Source of the DNA: a bacterium | GTDB lineage: Bacteria; Patescibacteriota; Saccharimonadia; Saccharimonadales; UBA4665 | Direction: 5' to 3' | Assembly: GCA_021777375.1 (NCBI GenBank) | Contig: JAJYDV010000002.1 | Coordinates: 40,949-104,948, forward strand | DNA length: 64,000 bases | In this document: positions 50,881 through 60,630 of the stretch, piece by piece | Layout: every line of letters starts with the position of its first letter | How positions within the stretch are numbered: the stretch's first letter is position 1 | Notes under the pieces: generated by a model | What the model was told of the DNA's origin: nothing | The model's database searches: none | The model's input: the letters and a program-made list of their open reading frames with translations, nothing else | Position numbers and translations under genes: made by a program

Positions 50881-52086
50881 TCAAATTATTACGCCCCTAT
50901 CTAGCAGCCTGGACTTTAAATCATGAAAGGCATTCATAAAATTAATATAAGCCTCATAAGGAGATTGGTAAGGACTGAAGTATGCGTGGATATCGCCGTC
51001 ATTAAACCACTTAATGCACATATAATAGAAGTGGTCAGAGGTCTGTAGTTTACGCCAGTCGCTAATAATCGACCAGTCATTTAATTCTAGCATCGGACCC
51101 TCTAAGGAATATAGCGCAGCGATAGCCTGTTGCTGCATAGCATTACCAAGCCAAGCACTTAAATCGCGCTCCGTGTCAGCCCAGGTAATGGTATATGGAG
51201 TATCTATTTCACCAACTGCATCAATGCTCTCGGCCGCTTCACTAACTGTCATAAAACCATGGTTCGGATCGTCTAACCAATAACCAGGAAAATGATCAAG
51301 AAAGTCAAAAATTCCGGATTCTTGCCATTGATGCTCACCAAAGGTTTCATAATCCATAAATAAATTAAATATTTGAGCGTCTTGATCTTCGCTGAGCCAG
51401 CGTACGAACTTATCCGCAGTCAACGGCCATTCACTCCAATTACGATCGCCAAAGCGAAAGGCAATATCGTCACTTAAACGGTAATTTTTAAGAAGTAACT
51501 TAATATTAGGTGCACCAACTGGTCGATAAATATAATTTGGACTGCGCCAGCCGAGCATCTGATGCCATCCTTCGGCTAATATGCCCCTATAGCCGGCGTC
51601 TTGAGCCCATGCCGCAAGTTCATTGTTATAGGCAAGTTCAGTGTTTCTAAAAACTCTTGGCTCTTGGTTAAAGATTCGCTTGATGATGTCTCTGTGCATT
51701 GATACTTGAGTTTCAAACTCGCTTCTTGAATAGAAAAAGGCAAGTGAGTGGTGATAAGTCTCCGCTACCAACTCAACACGTCCGGTCGCTACCAGTTCTT
51801 GAAAGGAGTACAAAACATCTGGGGCCCACGCTTCAAGTTGCTCTAAAATGATTCCTGACATTGATAAACTGACTTTAAATTCAGGGTACTTTTTTAATAA
51901 CTGAAGAAGCCGTGCATTAGTTGGCAAATAACTTTTCTCAGCAACTTTTAACAAAACTTTTTTGTTATTTTCTCGGCTGTCCCATGGAGCATCGAAATAA
52001 TCATGATTAACACCGCTATCAAAAATAGTGTAGTGACGAAGTCTATAAGGCTGATGAACGTGCATATAGAGTGATATCGATTTCAT
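50881..52086 (-). CDS. Glycoside hydrolase family 57 (alpha-amylase-like)
   Basis: HVHQPYR, FRNTELAYNNELAAWA, FMDYETFGEHQW motifs. Confidence 0.9.
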   Translation of the reverse strand: MKSISLYMHVHQPYRLRHYTIFDSGVNHDYFDAPWDSRENNKKVLLKVAEKSYLPTNARLLQLLKKYPEFKVSLSMSGIILEQLEAWAPDVLYSFQELVATGRVELVAETYHHSLAFFYSRSEFETQVSMHRDIIKRIFNQEPRVFRNTELAYNNELAAWAQDAGYRGILAEGWHQMLGWRSPNYIYRPVGAPNIKLLLKNYRLSDDIAFRFGDRNWSEWPLTADKFVRWLSEDQDAQIFNLFMDYETFGEHQWQESGIFDFLDHFPGYWLDDPNHGFMTVSEAAESIDAVGEIDTPYTITWADTERDLSAWLGNAMQQQAIAALYSLEGPMLELNDWSIISDWRKLQTSDHFYYMCIKWFNDGDIHAYFSPYQSPYEAYINFMNAFHDLKSRLLDRGVII

Positions 52087-52087
52087 T

Positions 52088-53296
52088 TTATGACCCAGCC
52101 TTTTGCATATGTTTTTCGTATAGACGCTTCACTTCTCCAGCAGGTTTTTCCCAACTCAGAGACATTAATTCATTCTCGATAGCTAAGCTAAGTGTGTCAC
52201 GCAAAACATCACTCCGAAGAACACCTACGATTTTATTGGCCATTTCATTAACGTCCCAGAAATCAACAACCAAGCAATTAGATAAAACCTCACTGACCCC
52301 AGATTGCTTAGAAACTAAAGATGGTACTCCGTAAAATCCAGCCTCTAATGGTGTTAGCCCGAACGGTTCGGATACTGAAGGCATTACAAATAAATCTGCA
52401 ATAGAAAATGAATCGCGCCAAGATTTGCCACGTTGAAACCCCGCAAACACAACATTAGCGCCAATCCCAAGTTCAGCTGCCAAAGCAATCAGTTCATTTA
52501 ATTGATCGCCCGAACCAACCAATAAAAAGACTGTTTTAGGCAATTTCTGGCACACTATCTGTGCAGCGTGAATTAGATTTGTCAATCCCTTTTGAATTGT
52601 GATACGCCCAACATTTGAGACTATCTTATAACCATTTTGTTTTAGCTGCATTAAATAACGGTAGGCGTTATCATCGCTTGCCGGCTCTAAAGACTTTCTA
52701 TCGATACTGTTATAAATTACTTCTATCTTATCCGCCGGGATTCCATACTCCTTAACAATTTTCTGCTTGGTCAAATCGCTGACTGCAATAATGCTATCAG
52801 CCGCTAACATGGCGTTTTCTTCAATTTCACGAACTAATGGATTACCTCTGTTACCTCCAGCACGATCTGATTCAATCGAGTGAACGTGAAGAATTATTGG
52901 TATTTTACGATCCAAAGCTCTTACTTTAAGAGCCGCCCGGAAGGTCAGCCAATCATGAGCATGCACAACATCGAAACTTAGGTCATTGATCATGTCACCA
53001 ACAGCCTGTTCATAATATGCTGCCTGTTCATAAAGATTATGCCATTCGTTGTGACCATCCTTATAAATGTAGCGATAGCTGTCATAAGCATTACCTGCTT
53101 TAATAATTTCAAGGACACCATCAGTGCGTGCAGCCGTTACTTTCATAAAATTAATATTATGTTCTGCTTCATAGGGAAGAATAAACTCAAGGTCAACATC
53201 ATTTTTCGACAACTCTTCACAGAGCTGATAACAGGCAACCCCCAAACCACCGCTATTATGTGGCGGCAATTCCCAACCAAGCATTAGCACTTTCAT
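52088..53296 (-). CDS. Glycosyltransferase family 4-type (glycogen/starch-synthase-like)
   Basis: GWELPPHNSGGLGVACYQL, DVVHAHDWLTFRAAL, VMPSVSEPFGLTPLEAGFYGVPSL. Confidence 0.88.
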   Translation of the reverse strand: MKVLMLGWELPPHNSGGLGVACYQLCEELSKNDVDLEFILPYEAEHNINFMKVTAARTDGVLEIIKAGNAYDSYRYIYKDGHNEWHNLYEQAAYYEQAVGDMINDLSFDVVHAHDWLTFRAALKVRALDRKIPIILHVHSIESDRAGGNRGNPLVREIEENAMLAADSIIAVSDLTKQKIVKEYGIPADKIEVIYNSIDRKSLEPASDDNAYRYLMQLKQNGYKIVSNVGRITIQKGLTNLIHAAQIVCQKLPKTVFLLVGSGDQLNELIALAAELGIGANVVFAGFQRGKSWRDSFSIADLFVMPSVSEPFGLTPLEAGFYGVPSLVSKQSGVSEVLSNCLVVDFWDVNEMANKIVGVLRSDVLRDTLSLAIENELMSLSWEKPAGEVKRLYEKHMQKAGS

Positions 53297-53460
53297 CTAT
53301 TATTTTTTCGTTTTTTCGTAATCCTCCAACTAATTATATTAAACCAACTACATAAGCACAACCTTTATAATCTGTTTTTTATACACAACCTTGGTTTTGT
53401 CATCGATAATAACAATTCCCTAAGCAAACTTTCGCCTTTGCATGTAAACTATAGGCAATA

Positions 53461-54825
53461 ATGCAAAATCCAAAAAAAGGACAATTAGCCTCTTTGGTTA
53501 AGCTAATTGATGCGGCCAAAAAAGTTCTAAACGAGAATAGTATTGACGATTTAATTATTCCGGCTAGGGGACTGTATCCACACCGTGTATTATGGGACAG
53601 CTGTTTTGCTGCAATCGGCGTCAGTAACTACGACCTAGGAAAAGCCCGGCTTCAAATTGACTCATATCTTGAAGCTCAGTGGTCAAATGGCATGATACCG
53701 CATATTATTTTTAATTCCAGGCCAGAATACTGGTGGGATCGGCATATTTGGCGGAGTAAGATATCTTCATTATCTAAACGCTCTATCGCAACCAGCGGGA
53801 TAACACAACCGCCAATGTTCGCTGAAGCCGTAATGCAAATCGGCAGCCGAATGCAAACCGATGAACGCGATCAATGGTTTAACCAGATATTGGATAAGCT
53901 AGTTGCTTACCATCAATGGCTGTACCGGGAACGAAATCCCAAGGGAACCGGTCTAATTACTTTAATTCACCCCTGGGAAACAGGTTTAGATAACACGCCG
54001 CCCTGGCTTGTCTCCCTAAAACACCATCACGCGCCATGGTGGATTAATATGCTTACCTGGCTACAAATAGATAAACTGGCTGATCACTTTAGATTTGACG
54101 CAAAATATGTTGACCCGAGTGAACGCAGTACTACCTACGAAGCCTTGAGACTTTACGATGCACTCCGACAAATACGGAGAAAAAAATACGCCCTCTCGAA
54201 AATATTGAATAATTCGACCTTTGCCATAGAAGATATTGCCTTTAACTCGATTTTCATACGTGCTAATACACTTCTTAAAAAGATTGCTTTATCAATACAC
54301 CGTAATTTGCCTGAAGATCTTTTAAAGAATATGTCAGCCAGTGAAGCAAATTTTCAACAACTTTGGGTGAAAGAGGATAGAACATTTTATTCTCGCAATC
54401 AAAAATATGGACACCATCTAAAAGAAGATTCGATTGGCTCACTGCTCCCTTTATATTCAGGGGTTATTAGCGAAACGCAAGCCAAGTTACTTTACCAGAA
54501 AATAGTTAGCAAGAAAGATTTTAATACAAGATTTCCGCTACCTAGTGTACCAATTTCTTCGCCTTGGTTTAAACCAAGGCGCTATTGGCAAGGCCCAAGT
54601 TGGGTAAATATTAACTGGTTAATAATAGACGGTTTAAAACGCTACGGTTTTACGGAGAAAGCGATTGAGTTAACTAAGAAGAGTATTTTGATGGTTGAAA
54701 ACAAGGGGTTCTATGAGTACTTTAACCCACTAGACGGTACGCCCGCCGGAGTTAATGACTTTTCTTGGACCGCGGCTTTAATTGTTGATCTTGTTAACCA
54801 GCTACTTCCAGAGCTAAACGCCTAG
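53461..54825 (+). CDS. GH63/trehalase-fold glucosidase-like protein
   Basis: GLYPHRVLWDSCFAAIG, QWSNGMIPHIIFN, HPWETGLDNTPPW, RYWQGPSWVNINWLIIDGLKRYG. Confidence 0.82.
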   Translation: MQNPKKGQLASLVKLIDAAKKVLNENSIDDLIIPARGLYPHRVLWDSCFAAIGVSNYDLGKARLQIDSYLEAQWSNGMIPHIIFNSRPEYWWDRHIWRSKISSLSKRSIATSGITQPPMFAEAVMQIGSRMQTDERDQWFNQILDKLVAYHQWLYRERNPKGTGLITLIHPWETGLDNTPPWLVSLKHHHAPWWINMLTWLQIDKLADHFRFDAKYVDPSERSTTYEALRLYDALRQIRRKKYALSKILNNSTFAIEDIAFNSIFIRANTLLKKIALSIHRNLPEDLLKNMSASEANFQQLWVKEDRTFYSRNQKYGHHLKEDSIGSLLPLYSGVISETQAKLLYQKIVSKKDFNTRFPLPSVPISSPWFKPRRYWQGPSWVNINWLIIDGLKRYGFTEKAIELTKKSILMVENKGFYEYFNPLDGTPAGVNDFSWTAALIVDLVNQLLPELNA

Positions 54826-55170
54826 CCGTTACAACAAAAATAATTAAATTTAGAGCTAGATTGCGCATCATTGCTTTCTAGTAAAATTAAATTATTATCG
54901 CCGGTTGAGCTGCACGACACACTCCGTTATTAGGAGAATTATTTTGCTTGTTAGTATCTTAAACATGACATAATTCTCGACAGCAACTTCTATAAATTAC
55001 AAATTAATCTAAATATTCAAACGTAAAATGATGTTTATTTTATTTTTCAATTTAACATCTAACATACATCTACAATTTTAAAAATTAAAAATATTTATCT
55101 ATGTAAAACGCAAAAAACACTACAAACAATGACTAGAAAATCAAATTAACGACACTTTTAAATTAAAAAT

Positions 55171-55244
55171 TGGCAGGGGTGGTCGGACTCGAACCGACAG
55201 CACAGCTTTTGGAGAGCTGCCGCTTACCATTAACGTACACCCCT
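55171..55244 (-). tRNA. tRNA-Trp(CCA), CCA encoded
   Basis: Reverse complement AGGGGTGTACGTTAATGGTAAGCGGCAGCTCTCCAAAAGCTG...GGTTCGAGTCCGACCACCCCTGCCA; anticodon loop CTCCAAA. Confidence 0.95.
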
Positions 55245-55359
55245 CTGTCAACTCGAATTAATACTATAAATTAAGATTAGTAATAAGTTAAATATAAATG
55301 CCACTTTATCTGTGCTAATGCTTTTAATAATATCCTAAATCTGGTATATCTAAACAGTA

Positions 55360-56028
55360 ATGAGTAAGATAGTTCCGGCACGGCCACTTTTAATAATGCT
55401 CTATGGTTATCCTGGAGCAGGAAAAAGTTATGTTGCCAGGCAGTTAGCTAATAGTTTATCGGCAGCACACGTTCAAGGTGAGAGAATCAGGCATGATCTT
55501 TTTTCTGCACCAAGTTATGACCGTAGTGAGAATGAAGCCGTAATGAATCTTATGAATTATTTGACCCAGGAATTTCTCGGCGCAGGTATGAGCGTAATTT
55601 TCGATACTAATGTATTAAGAGCAGCTCAAAGATTAGCCCTGCGAAATTTAGCAAAAAAGTATAAGAGCCAGCCATTGCTAGTCTGGCTGCAAATTGACCC
55701 AGATTCAGCATACTTAAGAACCCAACGTCGAGATCGACGCAAATCCGATGATCGGTACTCCGATCCCGTAGATCGCAAGACATTTGAAGCAATAATGAGC
55801 AATATGCAGAACCCGACAAATGCCGAGGATTACGTGGTAGTTAGCGGTAAACATGTCTTCAACACACAGTTATCGGCTATCCTAAAAAAACTAAACGATA
55901 TGAATATGCTGCAACATATAGACGACTTAAGCAGCGGGTTAGCCAAACCGGGCTTAGTTAATTTAATACCTAATCCCAATTCGGGTAGAGTAGACCTAAA
56001 GCGGCGACAAAATATTGTAATCCGCTAA
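55360..56028 (+). CDS. P-loop kinase (AAA_33-like)
   Basis: LYGYPGAGKSYVARQLA; IFDTNVLRAAQR; LRTQRRDRR lid. Confidence 0.8.
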   Translation: MSKIVPARPLLIMLYGYPGAGKSYVARQLANSLSAAHVQGERIRHDLFSAPSYDRSENEAVMNLMNYLTQEFLGAGMSVIFDTNVLRAAQRLALRNLAKKYKSQPLLVWLQIDPDSAYLRTQRRDRRKSDDRYSDPVDRKTFEAIMSNMQNPTNAEDYVVVSGKHVFNTQLSAILKKLNDMNMLQHIDDLSSGLAKPGLVNLIPNPNSGRVDLKRRQNIVIR

Positions 56029-56076
56029 AAGATCATTTTTTACCTAATTATTGATTGTGTGATAGTTTAATAAAAG

Positions 56077-56787
56077 ATGTCCGCAAAAATATTTGAAATT
56101 GAGTCTATTGGAAAGGTTAGTGTTTCTAAAAGACGTTCAAGCCGACAAATAACCCTAAGTCTTTCTCCTCAAGGCAAAGTAAGAGTTTCGATTCCTTTAT
56201 GGGCTCCTTATCAATCTGGGGTAAACTTTGCTAAGTCTAAAGCAGCTTGGATTATGAGTAAGCAACCTGCCGAGAGTTATTTTTTTCAAAATCAAAAGTT
56301 AATCAGTGGTCATGAAATTACTTTTACTGAATCAGTAGCATCATTAAAACCAATACATAAAATCTATAGTGATAAGATCGTGATCACTTTTCCCGCAACA
56401 TTAAGTATCGATAGTTCCTTGGTACAGCAAAGCGCCCAGAAAGCGGCAATCAAGGTTTTACGCAAGCATGCAGAAGCTATTTTACAGCCTCGAGTCGAAT
56501 TACTATCAAAGCAACATAATCTTCCATTTCAAGAGCTTAAGATTAAACAACTAAGCCGGCGCTGGGGAAGCTGCGATAAAAATAAGGTAATAGTTTTAAA
56601 CTTATATTTAGCTCAACTACCTAGCGAACTTGTCGACTATGTGATTTGCCATGAACTAACGCACACCAAGCAACTTAATCACGGACCACAGTTTTGGGCT
56701 GTACTCAATCAGATTTCACCGAATGCGCAATACCTAAGACGAAAAATAAAACAATATGATCCAAAAATTTTAATGGCTGAGGGGTAG
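56077..56787 (+). CDS. YgjP/DUF45-type M48-like metallopeptidase
   Basis: RRWGSCDKNKVIVLNLYLAQLP, VICHELTHTKQLNHGPQFW. Confidence 0.88.
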   Translation: MSAKIFEIESIGKVSVSKRRSSRQITLSLSPQGKVRVSIPLWAPYQSGVNFAKSKAAWIMSKQPAESYFFQNQKLISGHEITFTESVASLKPIHKIYSDKIVITFPATLSIDSSLVQQSAQKAAIKVLRKHAEAILQPRVELLSKQHNLPFQELKIKQLSRRWGSCDKNKVIVLNLYLAQLPSELVDYVICHELTHTKQLNHGPQFWAVLNQISPNAQYLRRKIKQYDPKILMAEG

Positions 56788-56837
56788 TTAAATGCTAATT
56801 ACTTCGCTACAATAACAACTTAAGGTTAAGCATTTTT

Positions 56838-57977
56838 ATGAACGTCCAAAAACTTATTCCAACTCCAAAGAATAAAAATATCGAATCTATTGCCTATAAC
56901 CGATTGACTAGCCTGGTTAACAGTATGGCGGACGGAGTAATTGCTGTTGATAAAAATATTAAGATAGTTCTTTTTAACGGGGCTGCCTTAAATATTCTAG
57001 ATCGTAACAATCTTAAAAATGGTGACAGCCTAAAAGACGTACTAAAACCGGTTGATCAAAACTATCATACCGTTGACATTGTTAAATTGGTACATAATGC
57101 CACCGCACCAACTTCTAGCAGAGATTTACGCTTGTCCTATGCTGACGGCAGTGTATCGGATTTGTATCTAAGTATCGCACCCGTGCATTTGGGCTATAAC
57201 GATGCCGGCAAAGATACCGGTGGCTATGTCTTACTCTTACGCGACATTACGGCAGAGAAATCACTTGAGGAAGAACGCGATGAGTTTATTAGTGTGGTTT
57301 CGCACGAATTACGAACACCAATCACTATTGCCGAAGGAAACATATCAAATGCACAGTTAATTTTTGATAAAAGCGGCGATATGGAAAAAATTAAATCATC
57401 CCTTAAAGCTGCCCATGAGCAAGTATTATTTTTAGCATCGATGATTAACGACCTGGCTACCTTAAGCCGCGCCGAACGGGGTAAATTAACTGTTGAGATT
57501 GAGCCGATCAACGTGCACGACCTAGTGTTAGAGTTAGCTACCAATTATCAACCCGAGGCTAGTGATCATGGGCTACAAATTAAAACTGAGCTTGATCCGA
57601 ATCTTCAAATATTGAACTCTTCAAAACTATACATACGCGAAATATTGCAAAACCTAATTACGAATGCTATTAAATACACACCTAAAGGGCAGGTTACTAT
57701 TAGCGCCTCCCAAAAACATATGAACGTCGAGATTAGCGTAAACGATACCGGCATTGGCATCACTAAATCTGATCAAGAACGTATTTTTGATAAATTCTTC
57801 CGTTCTGACGATGTCCGAGCTCGTGCTATCAATGGTACCGGTTTAGGGCTTTATGTAACGATGAAGCTAGCAAAACTAATCGGTGCCGAAATTAGCTTTA
57901 AAAGTGAGCTTAATAAGGGATCAACATTTAATGTTCTATTCCCGAATATGACCCAAATTGAATCTTTTAACCAATAG
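56838..57977 (+). CDS. Soluble PAS-domain sensor histidine kinase
   Basis: FISVVSHELRTPITIAEG (HisKA), LQNLITNAIKYTPKG (N box), GTGLGLYVTMKLAKLIGA (G box); no TM segment seen. Confidence 0.92.
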   Translation: MNVQKLIPTPKNKNIESIAYNRLTSLVNSMADGVIAVDKNIKIVLFNGAALNILDRNNLKNGDSLKDVLKPVDQNYHTVDIVKLVHNATAPTSSRDLRLSYADGSVSDLYLSIAPVHLGYNDAGKDTGGYVLLLRDITAEKSLEEERDEFISVVSHELRTPITIAEGNISNAQLIFDKSGDMEKIKSSLKAAHEQVLFLASMINDLATLSRAERGKLTVEIEPINVHDLVLELATNYQPEASDHGLQIKTELDPNLQILNSSKLYIREILQNLITNAIKYTPKGQVTISASQKHMNVEISVNDTGIGITKSDQERIFDKFFRSDDVRARAINGTGLGLYVTMKLAKLIGAEISFKSELNKGSTFNVLFPNMTQIESFNQ

Positions 57978-59475
57978 TCCGAATATCATGATGCATTACT
58001 GAAGGGGCAATACTGCGTTCTTTCCATAGCACAACCCCAAACTCATAGCGCCACATCGAAAAATTCATTAGATAAATGTCTAGTGCCAAATATAATGGCC
58101 ATAGAAAGAATCCAGAAAAAATAGTCTTTTGGTAGGTAAGACTCAAAAGCATGCTAAAGGCAACACCAATAAAAATATAGGCTATTAAACTTATCATAAG
58201 CACTGGCAAGTTAAAACTTGTAATAGCTAAAACCAAAAGAGCTAACGACGCTATGCCACCCAGTAGCTCCACGAGTGTCGCAAACATTACGGATTCAACT
58301 TGACGATGCAGCTGAGGATAACGTAAGCGCACTGAGGTTTCGAATTGTTCGCTATTAGGTTTTTGACTGAGTATGCCGGCATAACGGAAAAAACTATAAC
58401 CGTCAGCTTTTAAAGCCTGTTTAGCAAAATAACTTTCAGGCGATATTCTCCTCCTGACAGCCTTAAAACCGCCATTATTATTAAGAAACTCACGTCTAGC
58501 CAGCCAGCAAGTAGGCAGCACGGGTGGACGACGTAAACTACGACGCGGGATTCCGATTTCCCATGCATACCTTAATGGTTGAAAAAAACGCTGCCTAAAA
58601 GACACCGGAAGTTCATTATTCGGCATAACTGAAAGCATCTGCTTATCGCGGCTAACCAAAGACGAAACTAAAAAACGTAAAGAGTCTTCACTAAGTCGGA
58701 CGTCCGCGCCACAAAACAAAATTAGTTCTCCATTGGCAGCCTCAAGCAACTGTTGGTAGGCCCAATTTTTAGCAAGCCATTGATCACTAAACTCTTTTCC
58801 TGGAATAAACTCCACTCCATCATGGGCAAATGAACGAATAATTTGTGGCGTTTTACGATCTGTTGAACTATCGTCTAAAACAAAAACTTCTAATTTCGGA
58901 TAATCGTTTTTTAATATCGAAGCTAAGCAATTTAGCAGTGACTCAGACTCGTTTCGAGCTGGAATTGCCACAGAAAGAGTTGGGAGTTCATTACTGGCAA
59001 TGAATTTACTACTGCTACTAACTCTTTTGGTAATATTCCTACTTCGCCAAATAGAAAGAAATAAACTAAATCCAAAGAAGTCGCACAAAACTCCAAGAAC
59101 CAGTTCAATATTTAGCTTTAAATCAGAATAATAAAAAAACAAACTTATTAAAGCAATTCCTAACTGAAAAGCCCATAATCTAAAACCACTGCGTTGAGTA
59201 ATTAAGCGCAAGTGCTTTAAATTAATATGACTCTTGTTAAAACGGTACAAATTAAAAAGCTGATAGATTGCAATAATTAACAACAAAATGCTAAAAAATT
59301 GGAGATTAGTAGGACTTACAATAACTAAAGATATGCTAAAAATAACAATACCAAAGCTTAAAATTACACTTAATGGCTTTCGTTTGAACAATGCAATATT
59401 ATAACTAATAAGGGGCACAAATAACCCTAGCAATAAGAGGGCAGAAGCCGCTAATAACATCTTAAGGCCAATCAA
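57967..59475 (-). CDS. Membrane glycosyltransferase family 2
   Basis: LSVAIPARNESESLLNCLASILKNDYPKLEVFVLDDSSTD; several TM segments. Confidence 0.85.
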   Translation of the reverse strand: MIGLKMLLAASALLLLGLFVPLISYNIALFKRKPLSVILSFGIVIFSISLVIVSPTNLQFFSILLLIIAIYQLFNLYRFNKSHINLKHLRLITQRSGFRLWAFQLGIALISLFFYYSDLKLNIELVLGVLCDFFGFSLFLSIWRSRNITKRVSSSSKFIASNELPTLSVAIPARNESESLLNCLASILKNDYPKLEVFVLDDSSTDRKTPQIIRSFAHDGVEFIPGKEFSDQWLAKNWAYQQLLEAANGELILFCGADVRLSEDSLRFLVSSLVSRDKQMLSVMPNNELPVSFRQRFFQPLRYAWEIGIPRRSLRRPPVLPTCWLARREFLNNNGGFKAVRRRISPESYFAKQALKADGYSFFRYAGILSQKPNSEQFETSVRLRYPQLHRQVESVMFATLVELLGGIASLALLVLAITSFNLPVLMISLIAYIFIGVAFSMLLSLTYQKTIFSGFFLWPLYLALDIYLMNFSMWRYEFGVVLWKERSIAPSVMHHDIRTIG

Positions 59476-59591
59476 TATTCCGTGTTAAGTATAGCTTAAG
59501 CATTACCTAATAAAGAGTATATGCTAGATCTGTACCCAAACCAACCCTATTGCTCCACCTAGTATAATAGTGCTAAACTTGACTCTAAAGG

Positions 59592-59620
59592 CCTACAATT
59601 AAAGTAATTGTAGGTTTTTT
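59592..59620 (+). terminator. Intrinsic terminator-like hairpin CCTACAATT-AAAGT-AATTGTAGG-TTTTTT just upstream of secE
   Basis: Perfect 9-bp stem, 5-nt loop, T6 tract read directly; possible attenuator. Confidence 0.8.
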
Positions 59621-59622
59621 AG

Positions 59623-60030
59623 ATGGAGCAAAAAAATATGTCCGATGGACCTAAACGTAAATTACGACCTGCGCAAACCCTAAGAGAAAAGTCTGAATCT
59701 GCTAATTTAGTTAAGCCGAAGAAGAAGTCACGACTTAGCAAATTAACAAAAACGGTTAAAAAGCCGTTTCAGAAACTAATAAATTATATAGGTCAATATA
59801 AAACCTTCCGTGCAATTGCGGTAAGCCTGCGCTTTATCGGACGAATTTTCGTTCCAAACTATATTCGCAATAGCTGGAAAGAGATTAAGTTGGTTACATG
59901 GCCATCTAGAAAAGAAACCTACAGACTAACTGTTGCGGTAATTGGTTTTGCGATAATTATTGGCGCGGTAGTAGCTTCTTTAGACTACGGTTTAAGTCGG
60001 CTATTCAAAATTATTATATTAGGTCACTAG
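59623..60030 (+). CDS. secE: Preprotein translocase subunit SecE with N-terminal extension (alternative start 59638)
   Basis: C-terminal single-TM SecE core NSWKEIKLVTWPSRKETYRLTVAVIGFAIIIGAVVASLDYGLSRLFKIII; directly upstream of nusG. Confidence 0.92.
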   Translation: MEQKNMSDGPKRKLRPAQTLREKSESANLVKPKKKSRLSKLTKTVKKPFQKLINYIGQYKTFRAIAVSLRFIGRIFVPNYIRNSWKEIKLVTWPSRKETYRLTVAVIGFAIIIGAVVASLDYGLSRLFKIIILGH

Positions 60031-60068
60031 AACAAGTGCGTTTTGATTATTAAGGAGAAGGATAACAA

Positions 60069-60626
60069 ATGGCTACATTAACTACCAACAAGAGATACGA
60101 CACCAGCAAACGCTGGTACGCTATTCATACCTATAGCGGCTACGAGGAAAAAGTTGCAGAAAGTATTCGCCAGCGTGCCGAAAGTCTCGATATGGGCGAT
60201 AAGATATTTGAAGTCTTAGTGCCCAAAGAGAAAATGATTGAGATTAAAAACGGTAAACGTCGGGTGGTTGAGAAGCGAATTTTTCAAGGTTATGTGCTTG
60301 TGCAGATGAAGCTGAGCGAGGATGCTTGGTACATTGTTCGAAATACACCTAGCGTAACCGGCTTCGTAGGCAGTGGCACCGACCCAACACCCATTGAGCA
60401 GGATGAGATTGAAAAGATCCAAAAACGAATGGGCTTAGATCAACCTAAACACAAGATTGACTACAACCTTGGCGACGTAGTAAATATTATTGACGGTCCG
60501 TTTAAAGGTTTTGACGGTGCTATTAACGAAATAGACGAGCAAAAGGGCAAACTTAAGGTATTAGTAAACATGTTTGGCCGTGAAACTCCAGTTGAGCTAG
60601 ACAGCCTACAAGTTAAACGCTTATAA
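60069..60626 (+). CDS. nusG: Transcription termination/antitermination protein NusG
   Basis: RWYAIHTYSGYEEKVAESI, GFVGSGTDPTPIEQDEI, KOW GPFKGFDGAINEID. Confidence 0.97.
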   Translation: MATLTTNKRYDTSKRWYAIHTYSGYEEKVAESIRQRAESLDMGDKIFEVLVPKEKMIEIKNGKRRVVEKRIFQGYVLVQMKLSEDAWYIVRNTPSVTGFVGSGTDPTPIEQDEIEKIQKRMGLDQPKHKIDYNLGDVVNIIDGPFKGFDGAINEIDEQKGKLKVLVNMFGRETPVELDSLQVKRL

Positions 60627-60630
60627 AGTG

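Noticed and set aside
57224-57544. 106-aa minus-strand ORF within the histidine kinase
   Set aside because: Antisense to the HisKA region; no support.
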